A stretch of 32,997 bases of DNA, taken from assembly GCA_037178675.1 (NCBI GenBank), contig JAYMGJ010000229.1, positions 1-32,997 on the forward strand. Reading direction: 5' to 3'. Origin of the DNA: Scleroderma bovista (taxonomy: Eukaryota > Basidiomycota > Agaricomycetes > Boletales > Sclerodermataceae). A model generated the notes under the pieces. That model saw nothing but the letters and a program-made list of their open reading frames with translations. It did not search any database and was not told where the DNA came from. The first letter of the stretch is position 1. The number at the start of each line of letters is the position of its first letter. Shown here one piece after another: positions 20,401-31,801 of this stretch. The position numbers were made by a program, and so were the translations under genes.

Positions 20401-21178
20401 CCATTTTCACGATCCCATGAACTTCAGATGGCCGGCGCCAAAGCCTTTCTCGCGATCTTGGAAGAATGCAAGCGCGAAGGTGGCATCCTTGTGGCTCAAC
20501 CAGAGCACATACTGTCTTTCAAGCTCATGACTGTCGAGAAACAGCTTGGTGAGAACAAAGGCATCGCCACTGAGCTGCTGAGGGCACAGCTGTGGTTGCA
20601 TTCACATGCTCGTGACATGCTCGACGAATGTGACGAGATTCTACACGTCCGTAATCAACTGGTGTATACGATCGGTTCCCAACAACCTCTGCAGGGCTTC
20701 CCAGGACGGTGGGCGAGTGCACAACAAATATTGGGCCTTGTAAAAAACTGCGCCGTCATGCTTCAGTCCCGTTTCCCTCTAGGGGTAGAGGTTGAGCACC
20801 GCCCCTATGGGGCATTCCCTCACTTTCGCATCCTGTACAGTGTTGTCGGAGAAGAGTTGACCATCAAATTAGCCCAAGATATCATGGATGGTCTTCTCCC
20901 AAACTATAGCTTTATTCTAGCACCGGAACACGTTTGCCGTGCCATTTTCAATTTCCTTACATCTATGAACATCGACCCCTCTGAAGTCCGCGCAGTACAG
21001 GACTATCTAGGGGACACCCACGCATGGACTGGCTTATTGCACTTGCGAGGACTCCTAGCGTTTGGAATACTGTTATTTGCACTGAAGGAGCGCAGGTGGC
21101 GTGTCGACTATGGCCTCGCACCTTGGAGGACCTTACTTGCGGTGCCTTACCGTGCGAAAGACGTTCCCGCACCAAGTC
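17499..21178 (+). CDS. Central part of the giant gene with DUF3638 NTPase-like domain (open block)
   Basis: The frame is uninterrupted from the splice acceptor at 17498 (VYFRMAGDELIIRAKEQQ) through 856 full codons to the donor at 20078 (DWLLIQ|GTAGGT). It then continues from 20140 (LEGNFLIRGIQANVASEM) to near 21178. The first part has conserved blocks SVELPRYGLEFFIN, LTKRTGTEEALSILRSAACR and WYPPHLQHMQRVHW. After the intron DUF3638 begins: LHMGEGKSSVIIP resembles a P-loop, PEHILSFKLM and DECDEIL resemble helicase/NTPase motifs I and II, and LVYTIGSQQPL follows. This suggests NTP binding (inference). Intron 20079-20139 is 61 nt, phase 0. The long clean frame here contrasts with the broken upstream 2.5 kb. 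Confidence 0.8.
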
Positions 21179-21180
21179 TT

Positions 21181-23413
21181 AGCCGAATTCGGACAGCCTG
21201 ACGTTGCCGTGGTTCTCACTTGTCTTTCCTACTATTATGAAGGACTTACCCAGGAGCAGCTAGTGATCTGTTTTGAGCGCCTTCTGCAGCAGGATGACCC
21301 GACCCAAGAATACGAGATGTGGGTGCGAGATTTGTCGCCAGTACCGGACGCCCTCCGTCATTTGAGTGGGATCAACACCAAATCTTCGGAACAATGGAAA
21401 GATCTTCTCGCACCCATGTTCTCATGCAATAAAGCCACTATAGACTTCTATCTATCGCAAGTTGTTTTCCCAAGAGAGGCCCAAGAATTCTCGTTCAAGC
21501 TTTCTTGCTCGAGTTGGGATCTTGCAGAGGAGAGGACACATGTTGTAACCGGTGAGTACACCCTACACTACTGAACCTTTCTTGAATTAGTTTCCCCAAG
21601 GATTTTCTGGAACGAATGATGGTCGTTACCTCCTACCTACGAGCATCACGCAGCGAGACCCAGATCATCAGCAAGGGACCAATGCAAGGGTGCTTGCATA
21701 CCTTTTGCAACCAGAAAATGGCTCTTACATGAAAACCTCATTGATGAATGGCGAGCGTCGTACAGCTCGTGAATTCCTTGAATTGGTGGTGGATCAAAAA
21801 CCGGAAATACGTGCCATATTAGACGTTGGCGCACAGGTGCTGGAGCTTCGGAACAGCGAATTCGCTGCAGCATGGCTAGAGGTCAAGTCTGACGCACTGG
21901 CCGCCATCTACTTCAACGAAGACGACGAATTGACAGTGATCACGCGGGAAGGGACTACACAACTCTTGTTGGAATCTTCCTTCGCACATCGCCTGGATGA
22001 GTGCGTTGTGTACCTAGATGATGCCCATACAAGGGGTACGGACATCAGATTTCCGGACGGCTTCCGCGCTGCTGTTACACTTGGACCGAAGGTCACCAAG
22101 GATCGTCTAACTCAAGGTATGTCATTCTGAGTTACTAGTTTCCACTTATGATATTGGCACTGATGTTGGTTGAAGGGTGTATGCGCATGCGTAAACTCGG
22201 AAACGGCCATTCTGTCATGTTTTTTGCACCCTTAGACGTCGACAGGAGCATTCGGATCATAGCCTCCAAAAGCGAGTCAGACGCCATCCATACAATGGAC
22301 ATCTTGCAGTGGGCTATGGCCGAGACGTGCGCCGAGATTGAACGCCGTGCTTCCCTCTGGGCCCAGCAAGGCGTGGATCACGCTTTACGTTATGACTCGT
22401 GGTCTAACTTCTGCGACCACGGTGAAATCTCACTGAATGAGCTTGCAGATGCGTGGCGCCAGCCAGATGCGAAAACCCTGGAGGAGTTGTATGCACCTGC
22501 GAGTCCTCGCGACCTCAGCGTCATCTCCATACCGAATATTCGGCAGCGATGCCTGGAGCTCGGTGTCCTCTCGTTGCTGAACCCGAACCTTGACGAAGAA
22601 CAAGAACGAGAAGTCGTGCATGAGGTCGAGTGTGAACGTCAGGTCGAGCGTCTCCCAAAAGCGACCCCTGCTTTGCACCAGGTCACCCGGGTTATCGTTA
22701 GATTTGTGCAGGGAGCGTTCAATAGTCTCCCTCATCCAGCGTTCCAGCGAGCATTCAGCCCCGAGGTTGTATGCTCTATTCACCTTGAAGACATACCTGC
22801 CTGGAGCCAAAGTTTATATGTTACCTCCGACTTTTGTAGGGTCATCCTCGATCGCAAGGGAAGCGAATATCTCCGCCCCGTCAACTGGATTCTCTCCAGC
22901 GATTCACCATCAGGACCAACATTCCTCATCCTTAGCCCCTTCGAAGTAAATCAACTACTGCCTAAAATTAGGACTAGCAAATTTGTCCGCCTCCATATCT
23001 ACACTCCTCGTACCCACAAAACATCACGACCTTGCGACGATCTGCTTCTGCACAGCATCCCTACCGTGCCACCCGATTGGACTGCACCAGCTCTCCTTGT
23101 GGACCAACTAAACTTGTTCGCTGGTCAATTATATCTGCGTGATTATAGCACCTATATCCGAGTTTGCCGCTTCCTTTGTGTCTATGCGAAGGATCTTGAA
23201 GATGGAGGTTCCTTCGAAGTTCAGAGTGACGGTTTCATACAGCCTGCCCACCGTCCATTGAGAACTTGGAGACCACATTCTTTTCAGAAGTCTCCATTGC
23301 CCTTCCTTCGGGACCTCATTGGACTTCGTAGGATGGGCATGCAGTTCTCGCTAACTCACATGGGCAAAATCTTAGATGGGCGTCTACTCCGAGAGGAAGA
23401 CTTTTTCAACTGA
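21181..23413 (+). CDS. 3' part of the giant gene with DUF3645 and C-terminus
   Basis: DUF3645 straddles a one-base insertion near 21180: DVPAPS is in one frame and LAEFGQPDVAVVLTCLSYYY in the next. After that the frame is clean. Exon to 21551 (EERTHVVTG), intron 21552-21600, exon 21601-22116 (GFSGTNDGRYLLPTSI, LDDAHTRGTDIRFPDGFRAA), intron 22117-22175, and exon 22176-23413 (CMRMRKLGNGHSVMFFAPLD onward), ending in TGA. The C-terminal part has the family blocks FSPEVVCSIH, PVNWILSSDS and FLILSPFEVNQLLPKIR. The DDAHTRGTD motif looks like helicase-style sequence, but any enzymatic role is inference. Confidence 0.8.
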
Positions 23414-24442
23414 TGGGCTGTGCGGTGTTGGTGAGTAAATAACGTTCAATGTGCTTTGTCTGAGGTCTCTTATCAATCTCTGTTTCCAGCTACGACCACT
23501 GTTGTCTCGATAATCAGGTAGAAATACCTTAATTTATGAGCTGCGAGTTGTATCTAAATGACCCCTCTGTACTGAATGGTATAATCTCAGCTCCAGGTCC
23601 ACATACACGACATCACCCTGTCAAGCATTCAATTTTGCACAGCTGTTGACTATCGAGAACTACTAGGACTCCAGATGTCCGTTCCTGGTCTTTGAGTGGT
23701 GCTTCCTTGCTCTTTCATCCGACTGTAATCGCGCGAGTCATGAGCACCGCTCTCGACCGAAGCACTGCATTGACGCTGGTAATTTATCACACAAAGCATG
23801 ACCATGGGTACTATTTATGACTCCCTCAAATCCCTTCTGCCATGATTACTTACTATAATACGCATACTGGAATCCAGTTTGAGTGAGTCCGGAACCGCAG
23901 ATCTCGTCCACTCACTCTGCTTCCCAGCGTGACAGCCACATCTATGGTCGTGTCATCTATGATGTGCCCCACAGATGGCCTTGTAAAGCTACATCGAAGT
24001 CTTCGGTGCTGCTCTTTGCAAAGCTGGATAGTCGTAGATGGTCTGATAAATGCTGTATCAAGTGTTGGCGGAAACGCGACGACAGGAATCCGGACGACAC
24101 CGTCGACGAGACGGCTTCGATTCAAACTCGACGCTAGCGTACGTAGGTTCGTAGGTACGACTTATATACGATGTACCTCGTGTGGTGTGCATGTACGCTT
24201 CGATCATATATTACATACTACAACATCAAGGACAGCCCTTGCAAGAGGCTCGGAATAAGAACTCTCAGGCCAAGAGTTAAAGCATGCTCATTGCCTTCGA
24301 GACAGCCTGGTCAGTGACATACTATCACTAGCATACAAGTTTCAAGTACTCCTACAATCGTAATATTTATTACATGCTTTAGGCCAGACAAACATAAAAT
24401 CAATTTATAGTCCGGAGGCAACTATGTAATGTATGTATGCAC
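23414..24442. other. Intergenic region between two convergent genes, nothing supported
   Basis: About 1 kb separates the stop of the giant gene from the stop of the kinase-like gene. Both strands are open around 23853-24258, but neither translation shows a motif, signal peptide or splice-joined partner. A near-repeat GTACGTAGGTTCGTAGGTAC lies at about 24138-24157. No RNA gene or transposon end is recognised. Confidence 0.4.
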
Positions 24443-27067
24443 CTATCCCCAGGAATTCAACTTACACATTTTCTTCGCTCTCTGTCCCTCGATATCAAAT
24501 TCTGAACTTCCCTTTTCCTCCTCCCTTGCCCGTCCAAAGTCAATCAGGCGGAAGCGCAGTTCACGCTTGCCAGGTATTGATGATGTGCATTTCCCTGTAG
24601 TTGCTGAAGAGGCTGGAACCTCTTGTACGAGCATGTTACGTTCTGCGACGGATTCGTGCAGCCATCCTGCATGGTTAAAGCGCAGTAGCAGTGAAACACA
24701 CTCTTCCCTATCATCCAGGGAGAGCGCCGCAGTGGGATCCAATTGGGCGCCGCAGTGTTCCAGGAGAAGAATTGGGCTCAGGTATGATACGCCAGCAAAT
24801 GACACGTTTGGATGGGTGTCGCGACAACCAACGTAGTAGTTATCAACAACAGTAGCAGCTTCACCCCGATCAGGAACGTAGTACCCATAAAACTGCGGAA
24901 CAATAGCATTCACCCGCACTGGATTGCGCAATGGTGGTACCAAATTATACCCACTCCAATTCTGAAAAAAATGCTCTGGAAACTTCTGATAGTTTTTGGC
25001 CTCATATGGGAGGTGTGGATCATACATTTGCGAGAGCTTCGCTGCAACTTGGAATGTTGCTGTACGTGGAATGGCAGCTGTAGAGCGGCGATGCTTGCAT
25101 ATTGTGCTGGAGTCACTTGCGGACTGCCACTGGATGCGGGGACAGTGTACGCGGATTGCACATGGGGTGTCCCCACCTGCTCCGGACGGACTTGTATCGG
25201 TAGGCTGTGGGAAGGGCTTGGAGTCCGAGTCGGTGCACTGTAGAATGATAAATTCGTCATTTGGATCCAGTGGCACAGACATATCATGGTCTTCAACATT
25301 GTTGGTTCCAACCCCACCATCAGACGAGTTGTCGATGTTGGACTCCTCAGGAACACGCCAACCTGCCTCAGCAAGCATCGCCTGCCACCTACCTGACTTC
25401 TTCAGTTCACCCTTCTCCTTCTCGAGCTCCTCATATATGCATGTATTGCACAATGTCGGTTCAACAAATAGATCGCGCGGAAGCTCCAGTTCGGCCTTGT
25501 ATACCACTGAATGGTTCCCATGACCCAGCTTTGCAGTAGGAGAAAGATACAAATGTGCTTCCTCAACACGAGTCAGTGGAGGTGGCTTCGTTGGCAATGG
25601 GACCTCGTACGCAAGCACATCCTGTGCGCTGTCTGCCTGAGTCGGTGAGAAACGGCGATGTACACGGAGAATGTGCCTTTTCTTTTGTTCCTCTTCCTCG
25701 GATTTCTTTCGTGCCTCGCTTATGGCCACACGCACGCTGGGTATAAGATGAAGTTTGTACTTGAATACCTTTGGCTGCTTCTCCAGCCATTCTGTTGGCC
25801 GTACATTCGCATAGTCATAAGTGGAATAGTCCACGGCGAGCAGGTTGTAAGGGTCATGGACGTATAGCGTCTCGGGAAGAAGATGGGGTGGGAGGCGCTT
25901 CTGAAGTAGCATGGGTGGGTCAGGATCGGCAAACGGAATGAAAGGCCAAGGTGCGGGGTAATGCGAAGGGTGGAAGGGGGAGGAAACTGGCCTGTCTTGC
26001 ATTAATACAGAACTGATACCGTTTCTTTTGTCTGTGGGGGTGTTGGCCGCAGCATCTGAGTCTTTCTTTGCAGCCGACTGCAAATCTACATTGACATCCT
26101 TTTCTCCCAGTGGCTGTTGTTTGTTGTATCGACATGCAGTTGCCCGTGTACGTACCTCATCCACGGCAGAGAAGTGGTTGTGAATGCCCGAATGGACACG
26201 GCACTCGCGTTGCTCGATAAGCTTCTGAGTGTCCATCACGGAGAGTTCACGCGGGTCTGCCTCACGGTCCGCCCATTCCAGTTCGTCTACTGCTGCATCA
26301 AGCTCGCCAAGTTGACGCACGCTGGCTGCGGTGAGGCTCCCAGATGCGACTGCAAACTTAGTATTTGGCTCGTCCGGCAAGGGACCCACATGATAAAAGT
26401 CATACAGTGTCGCACCCCAGTTTCGGATCCCATTGGGTACCTCTTTTCCACGCACTGGGCTTAAGTTAAAGTGCGAAAAGATTGGCAATGGTTTCCCATT
26501 GCGATCGCGCGGCCACGCACGGAATACGACGCGCTTTTTCGAACCAACCCTGGTGGCAACGTGCGGTGGGACGGCGTGCAAGTCTGTGGAGGGGGTGATG
26601 ATGTATTTGCTCTCCTCGTTCGTGGGTGTGTCCTTTGCCAAGTGACTAGTATGTACGTATGTACAACATGAGAGTCAAGATTAGAGATCAGTAGTAGTCG
26701 GAGAGTCGACGCACTCAGGAAATTTGACCGAATAGAACCATTTGGGTTCCGGTGAAGCTGGCTCCGGTTGCGGTTGCGGGTGTGCTGATGGGGTGTCTGA
26801 TACGACGCTATTCTCGGAGGGACATTCTTTCTCCGACTGTTTTGCTGCTGTGTCTGTGTTGAGAAATCCGAGTGACATGACATCCATGGGCTGCCACACG
26901 TCTTCGTAGCTGAGAACCTGGCCATTAGGAGTAAATGAGGAGTGTCTATACCAAACCCCTCTCTCTGCAGGACGCTTGCTCGTGAGTCGTGAGAAAGTGC
27001 AGCCCCCGTCGTACCGCGAAAAGCCGAAACAGGTCATGCAGATAGAGCTCTGCTGCGCCTCTATCAT
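24443..27067 (-). CDS. Kinase-like protein of Agaricomycete family, 851 aa
   Basis: Two exons (minus), 26715-27067 and 24443-26645, are joined by a 69-nt intron (GTGCGT...TACTAG), 2556 nt in total. The N-terminal half is family-specific: PWPFIPFADPDPPMLLQKRL, PPHLLPETLYVHDPYNLL and HILRVHRRFSPT. A kinase-like fold follows: glycine loop LGHGNHSVVYKAEL (about 491-504), VAAK (K about 654), YLSPILLLEHCG, catalytic loop HESVAERNMLVQ (about 781) and LIDFGRA (D about 820). The usual HRD aspartate is absent (HES). My recollection is that related mushroom proteins also have H-x-S here, so it may be a normal family trait: pseudokinase or atypical kinase. An in-frame stretch GTACGT...CAACAG (42 nt, about 26109-26150) could be an optional intron. 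The substrate is unknown. Confidence 0.8.
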
Positions 27068-27329
27068 GCATGTATCATATGGCGTTATTCAATATAGTAC
27101 CACAGCAGCTGCTGGGTGCCAGGTGGTGGCTCGGCATACCACATTCCTCACAGGCTGGTCTCTCTTACAGTGTCTTACTCGCCTTACTTCTCCTGCCTCA
27201 TGATACGAATCAAAATTTCCTCGTACTTGCTGTCGATCAGGTCTGCCCCATAGTACCTTATCATCGTTACAACTTACAAGGCTAGCACCACCGATCGTTT
27301 CCAGACCCCCCAGTGGAAGTATGTTCCAT

Positions 27330-28050
27330 GTGTCTATTCGACACGTTCTCGTCGTATCGACGATCAGCCCTCACATCGTATGCCTTTCCGACGTTTCTAG
27401 AGGTGACGTACTGTCCAACAGTATGTGGTTCGCACGTGGTTGGACCCTTCAGGAGCTGCTCGCACCAAGCAATGTATTGTTCTACACGCAAGACTGGTCA
27501 CTCTACAGGGGCTCCCTATCTTCAAATCACAAGGAGATGATGGCATGCTGTCCGAGCTGGAAACTGCGACGGGCGTAGCGCGATGTTATCTTACTGTTTC
27601 AATCCAGGCTTGGACAATGCACCATCGCGGCTCCAGTAGGTATCGGGGCGCCGCATCACGGAACCGAGGGATGTCTATTCACTTTTGGCATTTTTAATGT
27701 TTTCATACCTGTGAATCGCCGGAGCATGCCCTCAGGCGTCTTCTCATAGAAATCGTCTCACGATCGGGAGACATTTCAGTTCTCGACTGGGTTGGGTAGT
27801 CGTCGTCGTTTTCCGGCCCATATTGCTTCATACCAAGCTGTACCTTATTTACCTCCACTTCGCCATGGAAACGAGCTGAAGACACCTCTGTCCAGTTTTC
27901 AGGAAGATCTAGGGGCACGGGTCGAATTGTTCGACTCGCTTTTAACACTGGAGCTCCCTCATTTCATTGGCCGCCAACTTTCGCTGCCATGCATTGTACA
28001 TCAAGCTCCAGCAGTTCAATTGAAAACAACGAATCTTGACACTTGACATT
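27330..28050 (+). pseudogene. HET-domain protein pseudogene (C-terminal half)
   Basis: Fragments of a HET-domain gene lie in order but in different frames. CLSDVSRGDVLSNS plus WFARGWTLQELLAPSNVLFY (about 27381-27485) is the second half of the HET domain. ELETATGVARCYL is in the next frame. ESPEHALRRLLIEIVSRSGD and ISVLDWVG (about 27713-27811) are followed at once by TAG. RFPAHIASYQAVPYLPP then continues in a third frame to about 28046. The start of the domain (the SHxW segment) is missing. It belongs to a different HET subfamily from the 6605 gene. Several frame changes and one stop indicate decay. Positions 27068-27329 upstream contain nothing recognisable. Confidence 0.7.
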
Positions 28051-28838
28051 ATGCAGAAGGCTTCGAGAATCGAGATCGCGTTGTCGAACGAGCTCCAAGA
28101 CATGACTTCACGCGCTGTGCTGTTTGAGATTACCAGCCTTATCCGCTTAAGTTGATGTTTCTGCTGCTGCTGCTGAGGTGGTCGCAATGCTGGGAGAGCC
28201 ATTCAATGCACTTCTGTTAGAAGAGCTGTCCCGAACCGGGATTACATCGTTTTCTTTCATTGTGATTGGCCCTGCTGATGTGACCGGTATCCTGAGAGGC
28301 AAAATCTGGACACTCAGTGTGCTATAAGAGGGTACGTCCTACAGGAAATTTTACTGCTCTGACTTCTCATCTGTGCTCAGCACAGGTGAGAGAGCTTAAT
28401 GGGAAGATACGAATCGTGGTAATGTTGATTCGGCTACTGCAGTAACTTGTCTACGTGGCACGTTCAATTTGTACTCGTATGTCCTTCCTTCAAAGCTTTC
28501 ATTTAGCAACTATGACGCATCTATATTCAGTGACCCGACGTTTTGAATTACGGGCATCTGCTCATGCAGTTTATTGATGTCGTGGTTTGTCCCTCATTCA
28601 AAATACCGGAGAAGATTTGTGCTTAGTATGGACACATGGGAAGTACATATAGGACGAGTCGTAAGCCATTGGAGAAACTGGTTATAATCAAGCTGGTGCG
28701 ACACTCTTAGGGACCTCCGAAATCGGTGATACATATTCAGAGAAAAGTTGTTAGTGGCGAAGACTAATGAATTCGATGGGATAGGGGAATGGGTTAATAA
28801 AGATATCTAGCATACGCGCTCTCGCACAGGGCCACATG
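28051..28838. other. Intergenic, 3' flank of ATPase-kinase gene
   Basis: No gene is supported. A CAG/CTG-rich run (CTGCTGCTGCTGCTG, about 28159-28173) could be HET pseudogene debris. The right end holds dispersed repeat copy B, in the kinase 3' flank. Confidence 0.4.
28765..28814 (+). repeat. Dispersed repeat copy B
   Basis: The 18-base TAATGAATTCGATGGGAT block and the 12-base ATATCTAGCATA block match copy A at 12932-12982. This copy sits 25 bases beyond the kinase stop codon, in its probable 3' UTR. Confidence 0.6.
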
Positions 28839-31801
28839 CTAGTTAATACTGGAGCCGTGAATGCCAAGTTGGAGTAAGATGTCTGACATTTTTGGGCGTG
28901 CCAAAGGATCCCGATTCCAACAAGCACTGCATATTTCCCACCACTCATTCGTCAAGCGAGAACACGTATCCACCTCACTGGGGTGTTCCGGTGGGCCGCT
29001 CAGAATGCGCAACCTCATTTTGAAATAAGTCTTGACATTATGGAAGGGTGGTTTCGCAGTGAAGAGCTCCTGTGGATTATTGCATCAACCATACGGATCA
29101 CAAGGTGGTCTGCAGATGAACGAACCAAGGCTGTCATCCCAAATGACCACACATCCCCTTCGGCTGTTATTTCACACTCTTCTGTCCCATCAATATATTC
29201 AGGGGGCATCCAGTTGAGTGACCCTCCGTAATGGGGAGGTGCTGTCATGCTGAAGGACGATTGCACAGCCTGAGATAACCCGAAATCAGTTACGAGCGCA
29301 TGCCCCTCATCCGATACTAGAACGTTCAGCTATCGGATAAATTCAATGTGCTGAGATGTGCATCTGTACATCTGGACTTACTCCTTTGAAGTCACCATGG
29401 TATATCCCATGACTATGCAGGTAGTGTAGACCATTAGCGGTTCCCGCTAGCTAAGTCACACATATTATGCTCGTATTTAGATAGATATCAGGGGTGTTTA
29501 CATACCAAAGGCCGGGGGTCGACACCTCGATCCTTTTGCACGTAGTCATGTGCGTTTCCCGTTCCCATCCATGGAGAAACTATTGACACCGTGTGGTCAA
29601 ATTTTGTAGTGATCCCAATCAGTGGAAGGACGTTTTCGTGACAAAGTTTTGACCACAAGTAGACTTCATGCAAAATACCCTAATGAGTGAATATGATCAG
29701 GTGCTATGATGGAAAATTTGAACATCATGAACCTTGATAATAGATATGTCACTCCTGTGCCCGAAACGAAATGTCTTGATTGCTACCATGGTTCCCTGTG
29801 GCTGCAGGGTTCCTTGATATACAATGGCATAACCACCCGCGGCGAACGTCGATACATCCCTCTCTAGCCTATCATCAAGATTCGTAGAGTATCGTGATGC
29901 CCGCTCAGCCAGGGTTTTAAGTACACTGAGTGCTAAACAAATTTTCAATCATATTAAACCGAGGAATAGGAGAGATGGACATACCAGTGATCGCATTGCC
30001 ATCAGCTTTGCTGGATTCGACGGCTTTACTCGTAGGCAGTTTGGAAGGAGTGATAGTAACAGACACCGGAGATTGACCTGGGTCATCGGAGGGCAGTGTA
30101 GATTCATCACCCCTTTCTGCGAAGGTCTGGGACTCATCTTCTGGCATTCGATGGAGTATGGAGGGCGCAGTGGCAATGGTAGGTATTATTCTGTGGGTAG
30201 CGTCTTTTGAGGGTTTCTTCTCCCCTTCGGGTTGATCTGTAGCATCGATTGGCAAACGAAGAAGATCATCAGAGGTAGGCACATAGGATAATATTATGAG
30301 ATGTCACGCCAATGAACAGAGGTTCTGAATACTCACAGTCGCTATTGGGCACTTCAGTATTTGCAGGACCTGATTGCCAGGTATTGATGTTAGACGACGG
30401 GGCGAAGAGGGTGTCTTTGAGCCGTGTCCCTGGTTTCGAACTTTCCTTTGCATCACTGAGCGTTACACCTGATTTGTCTACCTCTGGGCTTGTCGATGAT
30501 TGTAAAGAGGGCGCAGAATGTGACTGTCCTGAAGGTGATGTGGGCATCCAGCGATCAGGAGAATGTACAGCTTGCTGTGAATACAACAATTGTTGCGCAG
30601 GTGCATCCTCTTCTGCTCCCAGTGTTCCTCGGACACCCGATATATCGCTTCCTGCATTTGAAGGTAATGCAGAACTTGCATTCGTGGCTAGTAGTTGCGT
30701 CCCACGTTGTCGTGGTATCAAATTCAGATTCGGGACTTTGTCTTTCGGTGGCACGAGCCACATCAAAGCAAGTAACGGTTTGATCTGTTGATGTAAAAGT
30801 AAGTTTTCTCCAAAAACCCGCTTACGCTCCTGTGGTGTTGCACGAAACGGATCATCCTTGTCTCCCCTACCATCCCCAGGGCCAGCTATGGAGGATATTG
30901 CCTTCGATTCGACCGAGTCCTGCTTAGTAGTCACCGAGGGCTGATCATACCTTTGAGAAGCCGCATTGGGTCTGGGATAAGCTGAACGACCATCCCCGTA
31001 GTCGTATGTACCAACCCACAGTCCTTGCGTGGGGTGAGTCCCAAGCCCACGTAGGAGAGATTCTACCCCTCCGATGGCTTCGAGAGAATGCAAGTCTTTC
31101 AGATCCACAAGACTGGCAAGTTTATGCGGCTTAAACGCAAACGGACCCAAATCGATATCCTCGTCGTTCAAAGGCATTGTACCTGGTGTGCTACCAGCAT
31201 GACCTTCGTCTGGAGCATTACTACCTCTCAATTCCAACGGGATATTGACCGGGGAATGGCATGTAGTGTGAACTTTGCCTTCTGATTCGCTATGCGTAAA
31301 TTCACGAGAATGGGGTTCGAAATAAGCAGAGGGAGAAGCAACAGTCAGGCTCCTAGCGGTGTCAGACTTGGCTCTGTGCAAGATGGGATCTCCGTCGCCA
31401 TGATGGTCAGGTTCACTCCCGTGGGAGTCAAGAGTAGAATGGTGGAGTAGGTTAAAGGAAGTCAACCCGCTCCGTTCTTCTGGTTTATTATTGCGGAGGT
31501 GCAGAGACGTGGCGAACTGGACAGAAGACTGGGTCGATAGAGTGGGGGATGGGGGGATGCCCACACTAGATCCCTCATAGGATGATAAGAAAGTTGGGGA
31601 GGGGGATAGTGAACGAGGCACGTCCAGAGAAAGACGGCTTATTGAGGGACTTGGATAAGGTGAGAGGAAGGAACCCTGCTGGTGAGCAGGGAGTGAAGAT
31701 GCTGAATAGTGGGCAGACGCCGCATCCGAGCGAGTGTGGTTCGTGAGTCCTATGACCCGCGGCTCATGGAGAGATGCTCTAGATGACAAATCAATGGTCA
31801 T
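28839..31801 (-). CDS. Chimeric protein: truncated Ca2+-ATPase N-terminus plus protein kinase (864 aa)
   Basis: Seven exons (minus): 30337-31801, 29985-30236, 29733-29932, 29506-29679, 29382-29450, 29126-29329, 28839-29069; 2595 nt, in frame throughout. Residues 1-215 are Ser/Pro-rich and disordered. Residues 217-356 match the cytosolic N-terminus of fungal plasma-membrane-type Ca2+-ATPases: DLGPFAFKPHKLASLVD, GGVESLLRGLGTHPTQGL, RKRVFGENLL and LLALMWLVPPKDKV, stopping where membrane segment 1 should begin. No membrane segment and no DKTGT site follow, so it cannot pump. A disordered linker (to about 572) leads to a tyrosine-kinase-like kinase: GGYAIVYQG (605-613), VAIK (K625), HGDFKG (D717), VTDFG (D735) and PEYIDG. 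A catalytically competent kinase is expected. The start used is the ATG at 31801. The alternative is two genes wrongly joined, with the linker junction (intron 30237-30336, 100 nt) the weakest. Confidence 0.75.

Larger units (their letters stand above)
13912..23413 (+). pseudogene. Giant DUF6606-DUF3638-DUF3645 protein gene with frame breaks
   Basis: The product is one very large protein (about 2,900 residues if the frame is kept) of a family found across fungi and other eukaryotes. It is often labelled as ubiquitin-hydrolase related, but its role is not established. Order: DUF6606 N-terminus (ITHVFCPLQLPGGDD), a VHEWPLP motif, DUF3638 with a Walker-A-like LHMGEGKSSVIIP and DECDEIL, DUF3645 (LAVPYRAKDVPAP / LAEFGQPDVAVVLTCLSYYY), then a long C-terminal part. 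Introns seen: 14219-14269 (GC-AG), 17328-17374, 17448-17498, 20079-20139, 21552-21600 and 22117-22175. Nine one-base shifts interrupt the frame near 14920, 15033, 15347, 15463, 16066, 16930, 17275, 17388 and 21180, mostly in homopolymers. No in-frame nonsense substitutions are seen between them. It is either recent decay or sequence error. Confidence 0.85.
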
